Positions 22,193 to 30,613 are shown, numbered from the stretch's first letter. The stretch: DNA of 64,000 nucleotides from Synechococcus sp. WH 8109 (GCF_000161795.2 NZ_CP006882.1:1984001-2048000); one strand, 5' to 3'. Made by a program: numbers and translations. The notes: a model not told the origin generated them from the letters alone.

Positions 22193-22650
22193 GCCGTGGC
22201 CTCCACGCGAGGAATCACCACGACAGCATCGAGCTGCTGCCAACCCGCCCGGTCAGTCACCACATGGTCCTGCAACTGCACCTGTTCAATCACCGTGGCA
22301 GCGCGCTCAAGATCAAGGGGAACACACGGGCCCATCGGCAGCACCAGCACCTGCTGCTCAGCCGGATCGGCCATCACCTGAAGATCGAGAGCCTCCAGCT
22401 CCCGCTCAAAGAAGACCCGCCGCATCCGGGTGGTGAGGCTTGGCCCAAGCGCCTCAACGAAACGGGCCATGCCGGCTTCATCCCCGGAGCTGCCGCAATT
22501 AAGCGACAACCAGATCAGGAGCTTCACCCAACTTTCTGCCGTCCAAAGGGGTTGGAAGCTCTCCCGGTGTTGCCGCACCAGCTCAGCGATTGAAAAATCA
22601 AACAGCGTGGCCTGCAGGCCAGTGGCATCAGCGGAATCCATGCTGTTCAT
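22189..22650 (-). CDS. Conserved hypothetical protein paired with 2OG oxygenase
   Basis: A 153-residue soluble protein with no recognised domain. It has a tryptophan-rich helical N-terminal half (FQPLWTAESWVKLLIWLSLN), a segment RMRRVFFERELEALDLQVMAD, and a C-terminal beta-rich part. Its stop overlaps the start of the oxygenase gene by four bases, which suggests they act together. The ATG at 22650 is taken as start; a second ATG (MDSADATG) lies nine bases later. Function unknown. Confidence 0.65.
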   Translation of the reverse strand: MNSMDSADATGLQATLFDFSIAELVRQHRESFQPLWTAESWVKLLIWLSLNCGSSGDEAGMARFVEALGPSLTTRMRRVFFERELEALDLQVMADPAEQQVLVLPMGPCVPLDLERAATVIEQVQLQDHVVTDRAGWQQLDAVVVIPRVEATA

Positions 22651-22695
22651 CCTCTCCTGCGAAAGGTCAGACTGGGGCGACTGGCTATTCGCACC

Positions 22696-22953
22696 ATGGC
22701 CCTGGACCTAAACGATCCCGAACTCGAGTTCTCCGATCTGGTCTACGCCTACCAGAGCTGGGTGATGGCGGTGATCAATGACGAAAAGCTGGACAGCGAC
22801 GACAAGCTGCTCACCGATGACATCGCCGAGGACGCCCTCAACTCGATGCGATTCCTGCCGGGTGAGGTGACCAACGCCATCGAAACCAGCCTGGCCCGCG
22901 TCTACGACGTGGACGCCGACGAACTAGCCGAGCTGCTCTTCCCTGAGGACTGA
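22696..22953 (+). CDS. Small acidic conserved hypothetical protein
   Basis: An 85-residue, very acidic, all-helical protein (DPELEFSDLVYAYQSWVMAV, then DDIAEDALNSMRFLPGEVTN). It looks like a small cyanobacterial protein of unknown function. It is divergent from the pair at 22650, and the following SDR gene starts 21 bases after its stop, so the two may be cotranscribed. Confidence 0.7.
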   Translation: MALDLNDPELEFSDLVYAYQSWVMAVINDEKLDSDDKLLTDDIAEDALNSMRFLPGEVTNAIETSLARVYDVDADELAELLFPED

Positions 22954-22973
22954 GCCCAGGCTCACGTGACGCG

Positions 22974-23882
22974 ATGGGTTGGTCCGCGGCTGACATCCCG
23001 AACCAGCAGGGCCGCATAGCCCTGATCACCGGAGCCAACAGCGGCCTGGGCCTGGAAACCGCGCGCGCCTTGAAACGCTGCGGGGCCACCGTGGTGCTGG
23101 CGTGCCGCAGCCCCCGCAAAGCGGAGAGGGCCAGGCAGGAGTTGCTGCAGGAGCGGGATGGGGGAGCGGTTGATCTGTTGGACCTGGATCTGGCGGACCT
23201 GACCAACGTGCAACAGGCAGCGGCCACCTTCTGGGAGCGCTACGGCTGCCTTGATCTGCTGATCAACAACGCTGGCGTGATGGCACCGCCACGCCGCACC
23301 ACCGCCCAGGGGCATGAATTGCAGTTCGGGGTGAATCACCTGGGACACATGGCCCTGACCCAGGCCCTGCTGCCGCTGCTGCAGAACCGGCCCGATCCCC
23401 GCGTGGTGACGGTGACCTCCGGTGCGCAGTACTTCGGCAAGATCCGCTGGGACGACCCCAGCTGGAGCAAGAGCTACGACCGCTATGGGGCCTATGGCCA
23501 AAGCAAACTCGCCAACGTGATGTTTGCCCTTGAGCTGGATGCACGCCTGCGCGAGAAAGGCAGCCCCATCCGTTCCCTGGCCGCCCATCCCGGCATCGCG
23601 CGCACAGAACTGCAACCCACCGCAATCGCCAGCGTCGGCAACCGTTTCGAGGCTTTGGCCTACCGGCTAATGGATCCCCTGTTCCAAAGCGCAGGCATGG
23701 GTGCCCTGCCCCAACTGCATGCCGCCACCGCGGCGATGGCACAGGGTGGCGAGCACTACGGCCCTGAACAGTTCGGTGGATTACGGGGTGCACCGGCTCT
23801 CTGCCGTGTGGCGCCCACAGCGAATCAACCCGGAGAACGGCAGCGGCTCTGGAGCTTGAGCGAGCAGCTGATCTGTGGCTGA
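22974..23882 (+). CDS. Short-chain dehydrogenase/reductase
   Basis: A 302-residue NADP(H)-dependent SDR, similar in type to retinol dehydrogenase or protochlorophyllide reductase-like oxidoreductases. The nucleotide-binding motif is TGANSGLG (19-26), NNAG is at 98-101, and the catalytic set is Ser149, Tyr174 and Lys178 (YGQSK). The arginine after the second strand (ACRSPRKAERA) favours NADP(H). The conserved active-site Cys of true light-dependent protochlorophyllide reductase is not evident, so por is rejected. The substrate is unknown. Confidence 0.85.
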   Translation: MGWSAADIPNQQGRIALITGANSGLGLETARALKRCGATVVLACRSPRKAERARQELLQERDGGAVDLLDLDLADLTNVQQAAATFWERYGCLDLLINNAGVMAPPRRTTAQGHELQFGVNHLGHMALTQALLPLLQNRPDPRVVTVTSGAQYFGKIRWDDPSWSKSYDRYGAYGQSKLANVMFALELDARLREKGSPIRSLAAHPGIARTELQPTAIASVGNRFEALAYRLMDPLFQSAGMGALPQLHAATAAMAQGGEHYGPEQFGGLRGAPALCRVAPTANQPGERQRLWSLSEQLICG

Positions 23883-23932
23883 ATCCCACGCTGTGATGTT
23901 GAGTGGCCGCTGGTTGGTCGCCCTTTGAAACC

Positions 23933-24343
23933 ATGGCCACTCGCCGCCCTTCCACCAAGATCAATGCCCGCCAGAAGGTCTTGCTGGCGAATCTGCAGGC
24001 CTGTGGTGATGAGATGAGCGGTCAGCAGCTGCACCGCAGCCTGGAGCCTGAACAGGCCATGGGCCTGGCCACGGTGTACCGCAATCTGCGTCAGCTGCAG
24101 CAACGGGGCCTGGTGCGCTGCCGCCACTTGCCCAATGGCGAGGCGCTCTACGCGCCGCTGGAGCGGGATCGCCACCACCTCACCTGCGTCGATTGCGGCA
24201 AGACCCAGGCGCTCGACCAATGCCCGATTCACGACCTGGAGGTGCCCGAAGACGGTCGCAAGGGCTTCGATCTCTTGTTTCACACGCTTGAATTCTTTGG
24301 TCTCTGCAGCGACTGCCGCGAGCGGCAGCAAAGCCCGTCATGA
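23933..24343 (+). CDS. zur: Fur-family metal-dependent regulator, probably Zur
   Basis: A 136-residue Fur-family repressor with the N-terminal winged helix (ATVYRNLRQLQQRGLVRCRH, about 46-65). The structural zinc site is formed by Cys85/Cys88 (HHLTCVDCGK) and Cys125/Cys128 (GLCSDCRE). The regulatory metal is not readable with certainty. Assignment to Zur rests on my recollection of the equivalent regulator in marine Synechococcus and on the absence of a typical Fur histidine-rich pattern. ATG 23933 is chosen over an upstream start. Its stop overlaps the next gene's start (ATGA), so the two are coupled. Confidence 0.75.
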   Translation: MATRRPSTKINARQKVLLANLQACGDEMSGQQLHRSLEPEQAMGLATVYRNLRQLQQRGLVRCRHLPNGEALYAPLERDRHHLTCVDCGKTQALDQCPIHDLEVPEDGRKGFDLLFHTLEFFGLCSDCRERQQSPS

Positions 24344-25077
24344 CCCTGGCCGCTACGTACTACGGAGCCAATGGCTGGTTGCTCGAATTCGATGATCTCC
24401 GCGTTCTGGTGGATCCCTGGCTGCGCGGCAGCCTGAGTTTTCCCCCCGGGGAATGGCTTCTCAAAGGGGAACTGCCGTGCGAGCGCAAGGTGCCCGAGAA
24501 ACTGAACCTGCTGTTGCTCACCCAGGGGCTCGCGGACCACGCCCATCCGGACACCTTGGCAACGCTGCCCAAGGATCTACCCGTCATTGGATCCGTTGCC
24601 GCAACACTGGTGGTGGAGCGCCTGGGCTTCACCAGCGTGAAAGCCCTCTCCCCCGGCGAGAGCACCAACCACCAGGGCCTGCAGGTGCGCGCAAGCGCCG
24701 GTGCACCGGTGCCGATGGTGGAAAACGGTTATCTGCTCGAGCATCCGGCCGGATCGCTCTATATCGAACCCCACGGTTTTCTCGATCCAGCCCTGGAGCC
24801 ACAGCCACTGGATGCCGTGATCACGCCGATGGTGGATCTGGGGCTGCCGGCGCTTGGAGCGTTTGTTAAGGGCTGCTCCGTGGTGCCGCAACTGGTGAAA
24901 CGCTTCCAACCCACCACGGTGCTCGCCAGCACCTCCGGCGGCGACGTGCGCTTTGGCGGCGCCTTGAGTCGGGCCCTGCAAATGAAAGGATCCGTGGCCA
25001 GCACTGGAGCCCAGCTGCCAGCCAGCAGCTCCTGGACCGATCCAACACCGGGGGAACGACTGCTGCTGAAAAACTGA
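24340..25077 (+). CDS. Metallo-beta-lactamase-fold hydrolase (UlaG-like)
   Basis: A 245-residue MBL-fold protein. It starts with YYGANGWLLEFDDLRVLVDPWL, the pattern of the L-ascorbate-lactonase-like (UlaG) branch. The metal-site loop appears as LTQGLADHAHPDTL, in place of the classical HxHxDH. The first histidine of the standard motif is not present, so metal binding may be altered. It is translationally coupled to the Fur-family gene, which hints at zinc-linked expression. The substrate is unknown. Confidence 0.78.
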   Translation: MTLAATYYGANGWLLEFDDLRVLVDPWLRGSLSFPPGEWLLKGELPCERKVPEKLNLLLLTQGLADHAHPDTLATLPKDLPVIGSVAATLVVERLGFTSVKALSPGESTNHQGLQVRASAGAPVPMVENGYLLEHPAGSLYIEPHGFLDPALEPQPLDAVITPMVDLGLPALGAFVKGCSVVPQLVKRFQPTTVLASTSGGDVRFGGALSRALQMKGSVASTGAQLPASSSWTDPTPGERLLLKN

Positions 25078-25115
25078 TTTTTCGGATTAAGCTTTGTAAC
25101 AACTGATTGAGTTCG

Positions 25116-25352
25116 ATGAAATCCACGCAAGCCAGCGATTCCTGGTTCCAAGGCGTCGCTACCCGCGACATCCACATGGAGCAGCTCAAAAAGGCTGAAC
25201 GCTTCAACGGCCGTGCCGCCATGGTCGGCATCGTGATCGGAATCATTACCGAGGGGCTCACCGGTGCCGGCATCGTTCACCAGATCGGACTGGGTCCCCT
25301 GGTTGATGGCTATGCCGCATGCCGCACCCAATTCCTGCCCTTCTGCTTCTGA
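25116..25352 (+). CDS. hli: High-light-inducible (Hli/Scp) chlorophyll-binding protein
   Basis: A 78-residue single-helix member of the LHC superfamily. These thylakoid proteins bind chlorophyll and carotenoid and protect photosystem assembly. The signature is AERFNGRAAMVGIVIGIITE, with the Glu/Asn/Arg chlorophyll ligands within the membrane helix, followed by GLTGAGIVHQIGLG. ATG 25116 (MKSTQASDSW) is preferred over TTG 25107. The C-terminal tail (AACRTQFLPFCF) with two cysteines is somewhat unusual. Light- or stress-induced expression is expected from the family; no specific promoter was identified. Confidence 0.88.
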   Translation: MKSTQASDSWFQGVATRDIHMEQLKKAERFNGRAAMVGIVIGIITEGLTGAGIVHQIGLGPLVDGYAACRTQFLPFCF

Positions 25353-25406
25353 TTCGGAAGGGGACCCCCCCGATGACGAGAATGGTGCGATTCACGTTCG
25401 AATCGA

Positions 25407-25712
25407 ATGGCTGCTGACAAGGAACTGCTGAAGGAAGTGGCCCTGGAGCTTTGGAACACCACCAAAAAGCTCCGTCCCGGCCTGCCCAAAGCGCCTCGCG
25501 CCCAGCTGGTCTTAAAAGCCCTACTCACCATCGGTGACATGAGCGATCAGCTGGAGGCCGCCATGGTGCTTGGGGTGATTGAGGCGCAGGAACCCGACGA
25601 TGAGCCCGGGCAGGGAGAAGCAGTCGGCGAAGACCAGACGGTGACTGAAACCGATGCCAAGACCGAGCGGGAGACCCCCAGGGTTGTGCGCAAGCGCTCC
25701 AGCAGCCGCTGA
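25407..25712 (+). CDS. Conserved hypothetical protein with acidic tail
   Basis: A 101-residue protein. The first 55 residues are helical and look conserved (ELLKEVALELWNTTKKLRPG, then LVLKALLTIGDMSDQLEAAM). The remainder is acidic and low-complexity, ending in basic RKRSSSR. This resembles short cyanobacterial proteins of unknown function. A strong inverted repeat follows its stop at 25736. No motif suggests activity. Confidence 0.65.
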   Translation: MAADKELLKEVALELWNTTKKLRPGLPKAPRAQLVLKALLTIGDMSDQLEAAMVLGVIEAQEPDDEPGQGEAVGEDQTVTETDAKTERETPRVVRKRSSSR

Positions 25713-25735
25713 TAAAGACCTCCAGATGCCAAGCC

Positions 25736-25765
25736 ACCCATCCCGCTCCCTCCCTCGGGATGGGT
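25736..25765. terminator. Strong hairpin between convergent genes
   Basis: A perfect 10-base inverted repeat (ACCCATCCCG / CGGGATGGGT) with a 10-base pyrimidine loop lies between two converging genes. There is no long T tract on either side. A palindrome CGCTTAAGCG follows at 25769-25778. It could act as a bidirectional stop. Confidence 0.5.
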
Positions 25766-25785
25766 CAACGCTTAAGCGAGACGGC

Positions 25786-25974
25786 TTAACGCTGTAGAGC
25801 AACCACAGCCGCCGCCGCAGCAAGGGCCACGATGCCAGCCATCCAGATGCTGCCTTGGCGTTCCAACAACCACGCAGCGTTGCGAGAGATCGACAACCTG
25901 CCAGTTGCCAACAGCGCAGTGAACCCCACAAGCAGAACCACGGGAAACACAAGCGCCAAGACCAACTGCATCAC
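25786..25974 (-). CDS. Small two-span membrane protein
   Basis: A 62-residue protein with two hydrophobic segments: LVLALVFPVVLLVGFTALLA (about 4-23) and a C-terminal one (MAGIVALAAAAAVVAL), joined by a short polar loop (SISRNAAWLLERQGS). This hairpin-like topology is common in small cyanobacterial membrane proteins of unknown role. It converges with the gene ending at 25712. Confidence 0.55.
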   Translation of the reverse strand: MMQLVLALVFPVVLLVGFTALLATGRLSISRNAAWLLERQGSIWMAGIVALAAAAAVVALQR

Positions 25975-26057
25975 AAAATGCCTTCGAGGCCTACCTTCCG
26001 ATGATGATGTGGTGGCAAACCGATCAACGTCTCAACGTCCGCACCAAAGTCTGAACC

Positions 26058-26153
26058 TTGACTCTGTTGATCGTCTCGGCCGGTTTCATTGGTCTGCTTT
26101 GGCTAACGCAAAGCCTGATCAGACGTGGCATGGATGATGGCAGCAACAGCTGA
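26058..26153 (+). CDS. Possible 31-residue membrane peptide
   Basis: A short frame from TTG 26058. It begins TLLIVSAGFIGLLWLTQSLI after the start, one clear membrane span, then RRGMDDGSNS. In the same frame a 16-residue frame starts at ATG 26001 (MMWWQTDQRLNVRTKV) and stops at 26054, just before the TTG. It is therefore unclear whether this is one leader plus one gene, or a broken gene. Support is compositional only. Confidence 0.35.
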   Translation: MTLLIVSAGFIGLLWLTQSLIRRGMDDGSNS

Positions 26154-26502
26154 GGAGCCTTCATCCCGCTGCCGGAAAGAACCTAGTCAGCGATGCCTGG
26201 GCTCCCTTGGGTCCTGCTCGGCTTCCGCCTTAAGGAAACGGCGATGCTGAGATGAGGCATAGCCGCTGAGGTCAATTCTGCTGGCATTGCTTCCAGCCTT
26301 TCGCCACTCCCTCGGGGGAGTGCTGAATCTTCGGTTCATGGAATCGAGTTATCGGTTCTCGCGCAGTGGGCCTTCAGGCAGGCTCTTTGGCGTCATCCCA
26401 CCTTTGCACACCTCCCCGTCCGACGCACCGTGCGGATGAGTAATTGCAGCTACGGCGAGCCATTCGAATCGGACCGATACTCCGCCCAACTTCAAATGGC
26501 TT
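26154..26502. other. Gene-poor stretch
   Basis: About 350 bases without a convincing gene on either strand. A 7-base hairpin (CACTCCC/GGGAGTG, loop TCGG) lies at 26305-26322. I found no match to motifs I know for RNase P RNA, SRP RNA, 6S RNA or tmRNA. A small RNA cannot be excluded. Confidence 0.4.
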
Positions 26503-26667
26503 GTGACTCCTGAGGAGCAGTACGTGAAATGCATGGACGCTGCCTATGCCGCTGCTGACAGGGAGACCTGCCTCAAAATGATGCGGAGGGCAGAAGGTGT
26601 CCTGCGCGGTGAGTTCGGCGCTCAGCCAGCAAGCGATGGGCCCGGCAATCGAGCGTTGGCGAGCTGA
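26503..26667 (+). CDS. Possible 54-residue small protein
   Basis: A frame from GTG 26503 with protein-like composition in its first two thirds (EEQYVKCMDAAYAAADRETC, then LKMMRRAEGVLRGEFG). The frame remains open upstream to about 26440, without ATG. It may be a lineage-specific gene or the remnant of a longer one. Two cysteines spaced 13 apart and the helical pattern argue for coding. No family recognised. Confidence 0.4.
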   Translation: MTPEEQYVKCMDAAYAAADRETCLKMMRRAEGVLRGEFGAQPASDGPGNRALAS

Positions 26668-26681
26668 AGCAAAACCCAATG

Positions 26682-26704
26682 AAACCCAGTGCAAAACTGG
26701 GTTT
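26682..26704 (-). terminator. Likely terminator of tRNA-Val
   Basis: A 9-base perfect inverted repeat (AAACCCAGT / ACTGGGTTT, loop GCAAA) lies six bases beyond the tRNA 3' end. On the minus strand it is followed by CATTGGGTTTTG. Its position fits termination of the tRNA transcript. Confidence 0.55.
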
Positions 26705-26709
26705 TGGAA

Positions 26710-26781
26710 TGGGCGATACTGGGATCGAACCAGTGACAATCTCCTTGTAAGGGAGGTGCTCTACCGCTGAGCTAATCGCCC
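26710..26781 (-). tRNA. trnV: tRNA-Val (anticodon UAC)
   Basis: A 72-base cloverleaf on the minus strand. The acceptor stem GGGCGAT pairs perfectly with ATCGCCC, and the discriminator is A. The D arm is GCTC-AGCGGTAGA-GC, the anticodon loop is CTTACAA with TAC, and the T arm contains GGTTCGATCC. The anticodon stem has one C-A mismatch at its top pair (27-43). CCA is not encoded. It decodes GUN codons together with other isoacceptors. Confidence 0.95.
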
Positions 26782-26839
26782 GACAGGGCAGATTCTGCCC
26801 TACCGCGTCAGCCTGGGGGCGCATGACAGCTCCGAAGAC

Positions 26840-27322
26840 TTGGCAACGGGTCGCCGCCACGACCAGAGCATCTGGATCCTGAGCCTGCCGCTCGGGATCG
26901 CTGTTGGCTTGGTACTGGGATGGGCTGCAGCCTTGATCGCTGCAGCCAGCTGCCTGGCCGGCGGTCTATGGCTGTCCCCTGACCTCGATACCCGCTCCAA
27001 TGCGCTGCGGCGGTGGGGAGCCCTCGGCTTTCTCTGGTGGCCCTACCGACTCCTGATTCCCCATCGCTCGCTCTGGTCACACGGTCCGGTACTGGGAACA
27101 ACCGCGCGCCTGGCGGTACTGCTCACCTGGTGCCTGATCGTGAGCATGGCGCTTCCAGCACTCTCACCAGCGATGCTGCTGACGACGCTCAAGCAACTGA
27201 TGCGTCAGCACCCACAGGAGTTCATCGCTCTGCTTGTGGGTTTGGAGGGCAGTGCATGGATCCACCTGATCCTCGATGGCGACCCCTGGCCCCAAGAATG
27301 GTCGAAAAAACGACAGCGATGA
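26840..27322 (+). CDS. DUF2227-type membrane protein (putative metal-binding)
   Basis: A 160-residue membrane protein resembling the cyanobacterial DUF2227 family, often annotated as putative metal-binding. It has two or three hydrophobic segments (LPLGIAVGLVLGWAAALIAA, then LAVLLTWCLIVSMALPALSP). Between them lies the diagnostic SPDLDTRSNALRRWG ... IPHRSLWSHGPVLGT region, with Asp and His residues that could bind a metal. Related YdjM-type hydrolases share the DxD and HRxxSH features. The start is TTG 26840, as no ATG is in frame. Confidence 0.7.
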   Translation: MATGRRHDQSIWILSLPLGIAVGLVLGWAAALIAAASCLAGGLWLSPDLDTRSNALRRWGALGFLWWPYRLLIPHRSLWSHGPVLGTTARLAVLLTWCLIVSMALPALSPAMLLTTLKQLMRQHPQEFIALLVGLEGSAWIHLILDGDPWPQEWSKKRQR

Positions 27323-27355
27323 GAAGGTGGGCGTTGCCCCAGTTGTTGCACCGGC

Positions 27356-28189
27356 ATGGCCAACGCTCCTTCTAACGCCATCCAGCGACTGATCGATGTT
27401 GTGGCACAACTCAGGGATCCAATAACGGGCTGTTCCTGGGATCTGGAGCAGACCCATGCCTCGCTGGTGCCCTACGTACTGGAAGAGGCCCACGAAGTGG
27501 CCGATGCGATCCGCAAGGGCAGCGATGCCGAGATGAAAGAAGAGCTGGGGGATCTGCTCCTGCAGGTGGTGCTGCATGCCCAAATCGCTCGGGAGCAGCA
27601 GCGCTTTGATTTAGATGCGATTGCCGATGGCATCAGCGACAAGCTGATCCGCCGTCACCCCCATGTATTCGGCGATGCCGACGCCAGCACCATTGACGAG
27701 GTGCGACGCAGCTGGGAGGCGATCAAGCTGGAGGAACAGGCAGAGGCCCTGGCGGGTTCCTCCAGCCCCCTCAGCGACCGTCTCAGAACCAAGGTGCGGG
27801 GCCTGCCGGCCCTGGCTGGAGCCATGACCATCTCCAAGAAAGCGGCCAAAGCCGGCTTCGAGTGGGATGACATGGCCAGCGTCTGGGAGAAGGTCCATGA
27901 GGAGCTGGACGAACTCAAGGAGGCGGTGGCCAGCGGCGACAACGGCCATGCCCAGGAGGAACTGGGCGATCTGCTGTTCACCCTGGTGAATGTGGCCCGA
28001 TGGTGCAGCATCTCACCCGAGGAGGGTCTCGCCGGCACGAATCAACGCTTTCTCGACCGTTTCTCCCGCATTGAAGCTGCCCTGGAAGGGGATCTGCAGG
28101 GCCGCAGCATCCACGAATTGGAAGCCCTCTGGAAACAGGCCAAAGCGGCGATCCGAGCGGAACACTCCTCCACCTCTGGATCCAATTAA
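27356..28189 (+). CDS. mazG: Nucleoside triphosphate pyrophosphohydrolase MazG
   Basis: Hydrolyses NTPs and dNTPs to monophosphates, removing aberrant nucleotides and affecting ppGpp-related stress responses. At 277 residues it has two MazG domains. The first carries the metal-binding glutamates in LEEAHEVADAI (42-52) and EELGD (62-66); the second repeats HEELDELKEA (181-190) and EELGD (201-205). The C-terminus has EALWKQAKAA. Its stop overlaps that of the convergent arfB by four bases. Confidence 0.95.
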   Translation: MANAPSNAIQRLIDVVAQLRDPITGCSWDLEQTHASLVPYVLEEAHEVADAIRKGSDAEMKEELGDLLLQVVLHAQIAREQQRFDLDAIADGISDKLIRRHPHVFGDADASTIDEVRRSWEAIKLEEQAEALAGSSSPLSDRLRTKVRGLPALAGAMTISKKAAKAGFEWDDMASVWEKVHEELDELKEAVASGDNGHAQEELGDLLFTLVNVARWCSISPEEGLAGTNQRFLDRFSRIEAALEGDLQGRSIHELEALWKQAKAAIRAEHSSTSGSN

Positions 28190-28617
28190 TCGTCCAGGGA
28201 GGGCCGACTGCGCCTTTGACGCTTGAGGTCACCACGCTTTTTCTTCGTGTCCAAGCGCCGCTTCACGGCACCACGACCCGGCCGGGTGGCCTTTCGAGCA
28301 CGCGGCGCTGGCTGCAAGCCCTCCCGCAGCAGCTCCCCCATTCGATGCAGAGCCTTCTGACGGTTCTGCCATTGGGAGCGTTCTTCTGCGACTACAACCC
28401 GTAGGCAACCCTCCACCAACCGGGCCTGGAAGTGCTCCAGCAATCGGGCACTGCGAAATGGACCCAGAGAGGAGCAGTTCGCCAGATCCAGAAGCAATTC
28501 CACACGGGAATCGGTGGTGTTGACCCCCTGCCCGCCGGGACCGGATGAGCGGCTGAACCGCCACCGCAGCTCCCTGGACGGAATGGTCAACCGCTCGTTC
28601 ACCACCAGGTCTTGCAC
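28186..28617 (-). CDS. arfB: Alternative ribosome-rescue factor ArfB (YaeJ)
   Basis: A peptidyl-tRNA hydrolase that frees ribosomes stalled on mRNA lacking a stop codon. It is 143 residues. The catalytic GGQ (28-30) sits in RSSGPGGQGVNTTDSRVEL. The long basic C-terminal tail (KATRPGRGAVKRRLDTKKK, then RGDLKRQRRSRP) is the part that enters the empty mRNA channel. The length and the absence of release-factor codon-recognition domains separate it from RF1/RF2. Confidence 0.92.
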   Translation of the reverse strand: MQDLVVNERLTIPSRELRWRFSRSSGPGGQGVNTTDSRVELLLDLANCSSLGPFRSARLLEHFQARLVEGCLRVVVAEERSQWQNRQKALHRMGELLREGLQPAPRARKATRPGRGAVKRRLDTKKKRGDLKRQRRSRPSLDD

Positions 28618-28716
28618 CAGCCATCTCCTGGCTCAAGAACAACAGGATGCTCCCACCAGGTTGATGCTTCGAAGAGGAAACACCTGCATCAACCCTGAGC
28701 CCTATCGGTAAAACAA

Positions 28717-28742
28717 AAGCCTTGATCTGATGGAAAAGGCTT
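28717..28742 (-). terminator. Hairpin with minus-strand T-rich tail
   Basis: Inverted repeat AAGCCTT/AAGGCTT with a 12-base loop. Read on the minus strand it is followed by TTGTTTTACC. It lies in a 269-base gap (28618-28886) upstream of both arfB and speE, where no minus-strand gene ends. It might terminate an unseen short RNA. Confidence 0.25.
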
Positions 28743-28886
28743 GAGAGCTGCCCTCTTCCACAGCAACTCCCCAACCAATCACATTCAACCTCCACATATT
28801 GCGTTCGTCAAGCCCAAGAGCACCACATCTGGTGTTTGGGAACAGCCCCACCGGGTCCTTAGCTGGAGAGATGCCCACCTCAGCCC

Positions 28887-29729
28887 ATGAGCAGCTGGAT
28901 TGACGAAGAACACCGCGGCGTCCGCTATGGATTGAAAGGGGAGGTGCTGGTCGAGGAGACCAGTCCGTTCCAACGGATCAGCGTGATTCGCAGTGAGCGC
29001 TACGGGCGGGGGCTGCTCCTGGATGGCTGTTGGATGACAGCGGAACAGCAGGAACGCCACTACCACGAGGCTTTGGTGCACCCAGCCCTGTGCAGCGCCA
29101 GCTCGATCGAGCGGATTCTGGTGATCGGAGGCGGGGACGGCGGCACCGCGCGGGAATGCCTGCGCCACCCAGGCGTCCAGCGGCTGGACATGGTGGAGAT
29201 TGACGGGCGTGTGGTGGAACTCAGCCGGGAACACCTTCCCGACATCGGCGGATCCGCCTGGTCTGATCCGCGGTTCCAGCTCACGGTGGGCGATGGCATC
29301 GCCTGGGCAGCTGAGGCTGAGGACCAGAGCTATGACGTTGTCTTGGTGGATGGCTCTGACCCCGCCGGACCCGCCGAAGGCCTGTTCAACCGCGCCTTCT
29401 TTGAAAACTGCCGACGGCTGCTGAAGCCCGGGGGCGTGTTCGGCACGCAGAGCGAATCTCCGGAAGCCTTCCGCGATGTCCACATCGCCATGGTGCGCCT
29501 GTTGCGCGAGGTGTTTGACCATGCCGACCCGCTCTATGGATGGGTGCCGATGTACCCCAGCGGCTGGTGGAGCTGGACCTTCGCTGCGATGGCAACACCC
29601 CGCTACCGCACTCCAGACCCCGAGCGCAGCGAGACCATCGCCGCAGGCTGTGAAATCTGGTCACCGCGCTGGCAGCGGGGGGCCATGAACGCCATTCCCG
29701 CCTTCATCGAACGGGAGCTGCAGTCATGA
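28887..29729 (+). CDS. speE: Spermidine synthase
   Basis: Transfers an aminopropyl group from decarboxylated SAM to putrescine. It is 280 residues. The SAM-binding glycine-rich motif is [16 protein letters not shown] (79-94), followed by [11 protein letters not shown] and the catalytic-loop motif [15 protein letters not shown]. The typical N-terminal beta-hairpin domain ([20 protein letters not shown]) is present. Its stop overlaps the start of speB by four bases, so both polyamine genes form an operon. Exact substrate specificity (putrescine or another diamine) is not proven. Confidence 0.93.
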   Translation: MSSWIDEEHRGVRYGLKGEVLVEETSPFQRISVIRSERYGRGLLLDGCWMTAEQQERHYHEALVHPALCSASSIERILVIGGGDGGTARECLRHPGVQRLDMVEIDGRVVELSREHLPDIGGSAWSDPRFQLTVGDGIAWAAEAEDQSYDVVLVDGSDPAGPAEGLFNRAFFENCRRLLKPGGVFGTQSESPEAFRDVHIAMVRLLREVFDHADPLYGWVPMYPSGWWSWTFAAMATPRYRTPDPERSETIAAGCEIWSPRWQRGAMNAIPAFIERELQS

Positions 29730-30613
29730 CAGCACACCCGCGGAGTGGGCTGTTCGACCACTTGTTCGACAGCGACGGAACCATTTTCATGGGATCCCGA
29801 CGCAACCCTGCCGACTGCCGCGTTGGCCTGTTTGGTGTGCCGTATGACGGCACTACCTCCTTTCGCCCTGGCACCCGCTTCGGCCCCGCCGCCATCCGAG
29901 AAGTGAGCACTGGGCTTGAGACCTATTGCCCGCAACTCGACCTGGATCTGGAGGATCTCGACTTTGCCGATCTTGGTGCCGTTGAGATTCCCTTCGGCAA
30001 CCCTGAGCCCGTTCTTACCAAGGTGAAGCAAGCGACCGAAGCTGTGCTCGGACTGGGGCTCAGGCCCCTGATGCTGGGCGGGGAGCATTCGATCAGCTCC
30101 GGTGCCGTGGAGGCCGTGGCACAACGCCACCCCGACCTGGTGCTGGTGCAACTGGATGCCCATGCCGACCTCAGGGACAGCTGGCTGGGGGCCCGCCACA
30201 GCCATGCCTGCGCCATGCGCCGCTGTTTAGAGGTTCTTCCGAGCCAGACGCTGTTTCAACTCGCGATCCGCAGTGGCACACGTGAGGAATTCACCGAACT
30301 GCACGAGAGCGGCCGACTGATGCCCAGCGTCGATGCCCTTGAACAGGCCCTCGCTCCCTTACAGGGGAAACCCATCTACCTCACCGTCGACCTGGACTGG
30401 TTTGACCCCGCAGTTCTGCCTGGAACCGGCACACCGGAACCCGGTGGTTACCAGTGGTCTGATTTCGCCAGCCTGATCGGGGTGCTTCGAAACCATCTCC
30501 TGGTGGCGGCCGATGTGGTGGAACTGGCCCCACAACTCGACACCAGTGGCATCAGCTCCGTGCTGGCAGCCAAAGTGACCCGCAGCCTGCTGCTCCTCCT
30601 AGGTGGAGATTAG
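29726..30613 (+). CDS. speB: Agmatinase (ureohydrolase family)
   Basis: Hydrolyses agmatine to putrescine and urea, using two Mn2+ ions. It is 295 residues. The metal ligands are visible: His121 (GGEHS), Asp144/His146/Asp148 (LDAHADLRD), and Asp222/Asp224 ([13 protein letters not shown]). The pairing with speE supports a putrescine/spermidine role over arginase or guanidinase activity, though the ureohydrolase family includes those. Urea released here could be used by the urease encoded later in the window. Its stop overlaps the convergent cNMP-domain gene. Confidence 0.9.
   Translation: MTAHPRSGLFDHLFDSDGTIFMGSRRNPADCRVGLFGVPYDGTTSFRPGTRFGPAAIREVSTGLETYCPQLDLDLEDLDFADLGAVEIPFGNPEPVLTKVKQATEAVLGLGLRPLMLGGEHSISSGAVEAVAQRHPDLVLVQLDAHADLRDSWLGARHSHACAMRRCLEVLPSQTLFQLAIRSGTREEFTELHESGRLMPSVDALEQALAPLQGKPIYLTVDLDWFDPAVLPGTGTPEPGGYQWSDFASLIGVLRNHLLVAADVVELAPQLDTSGISSVLAAKVTRSLLLLLGGD

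Noticed and set aside
22974-23882. Light-dependent protochlorophyllide reductase
   Set aside because: The SDR core fits, but the characteristic active-site cysteine and insertion of Por are not seen.
28785-29522. 245-residue minus-strand frame over speE
   Set aside because: Shadow of speE, lacking any family pattern.
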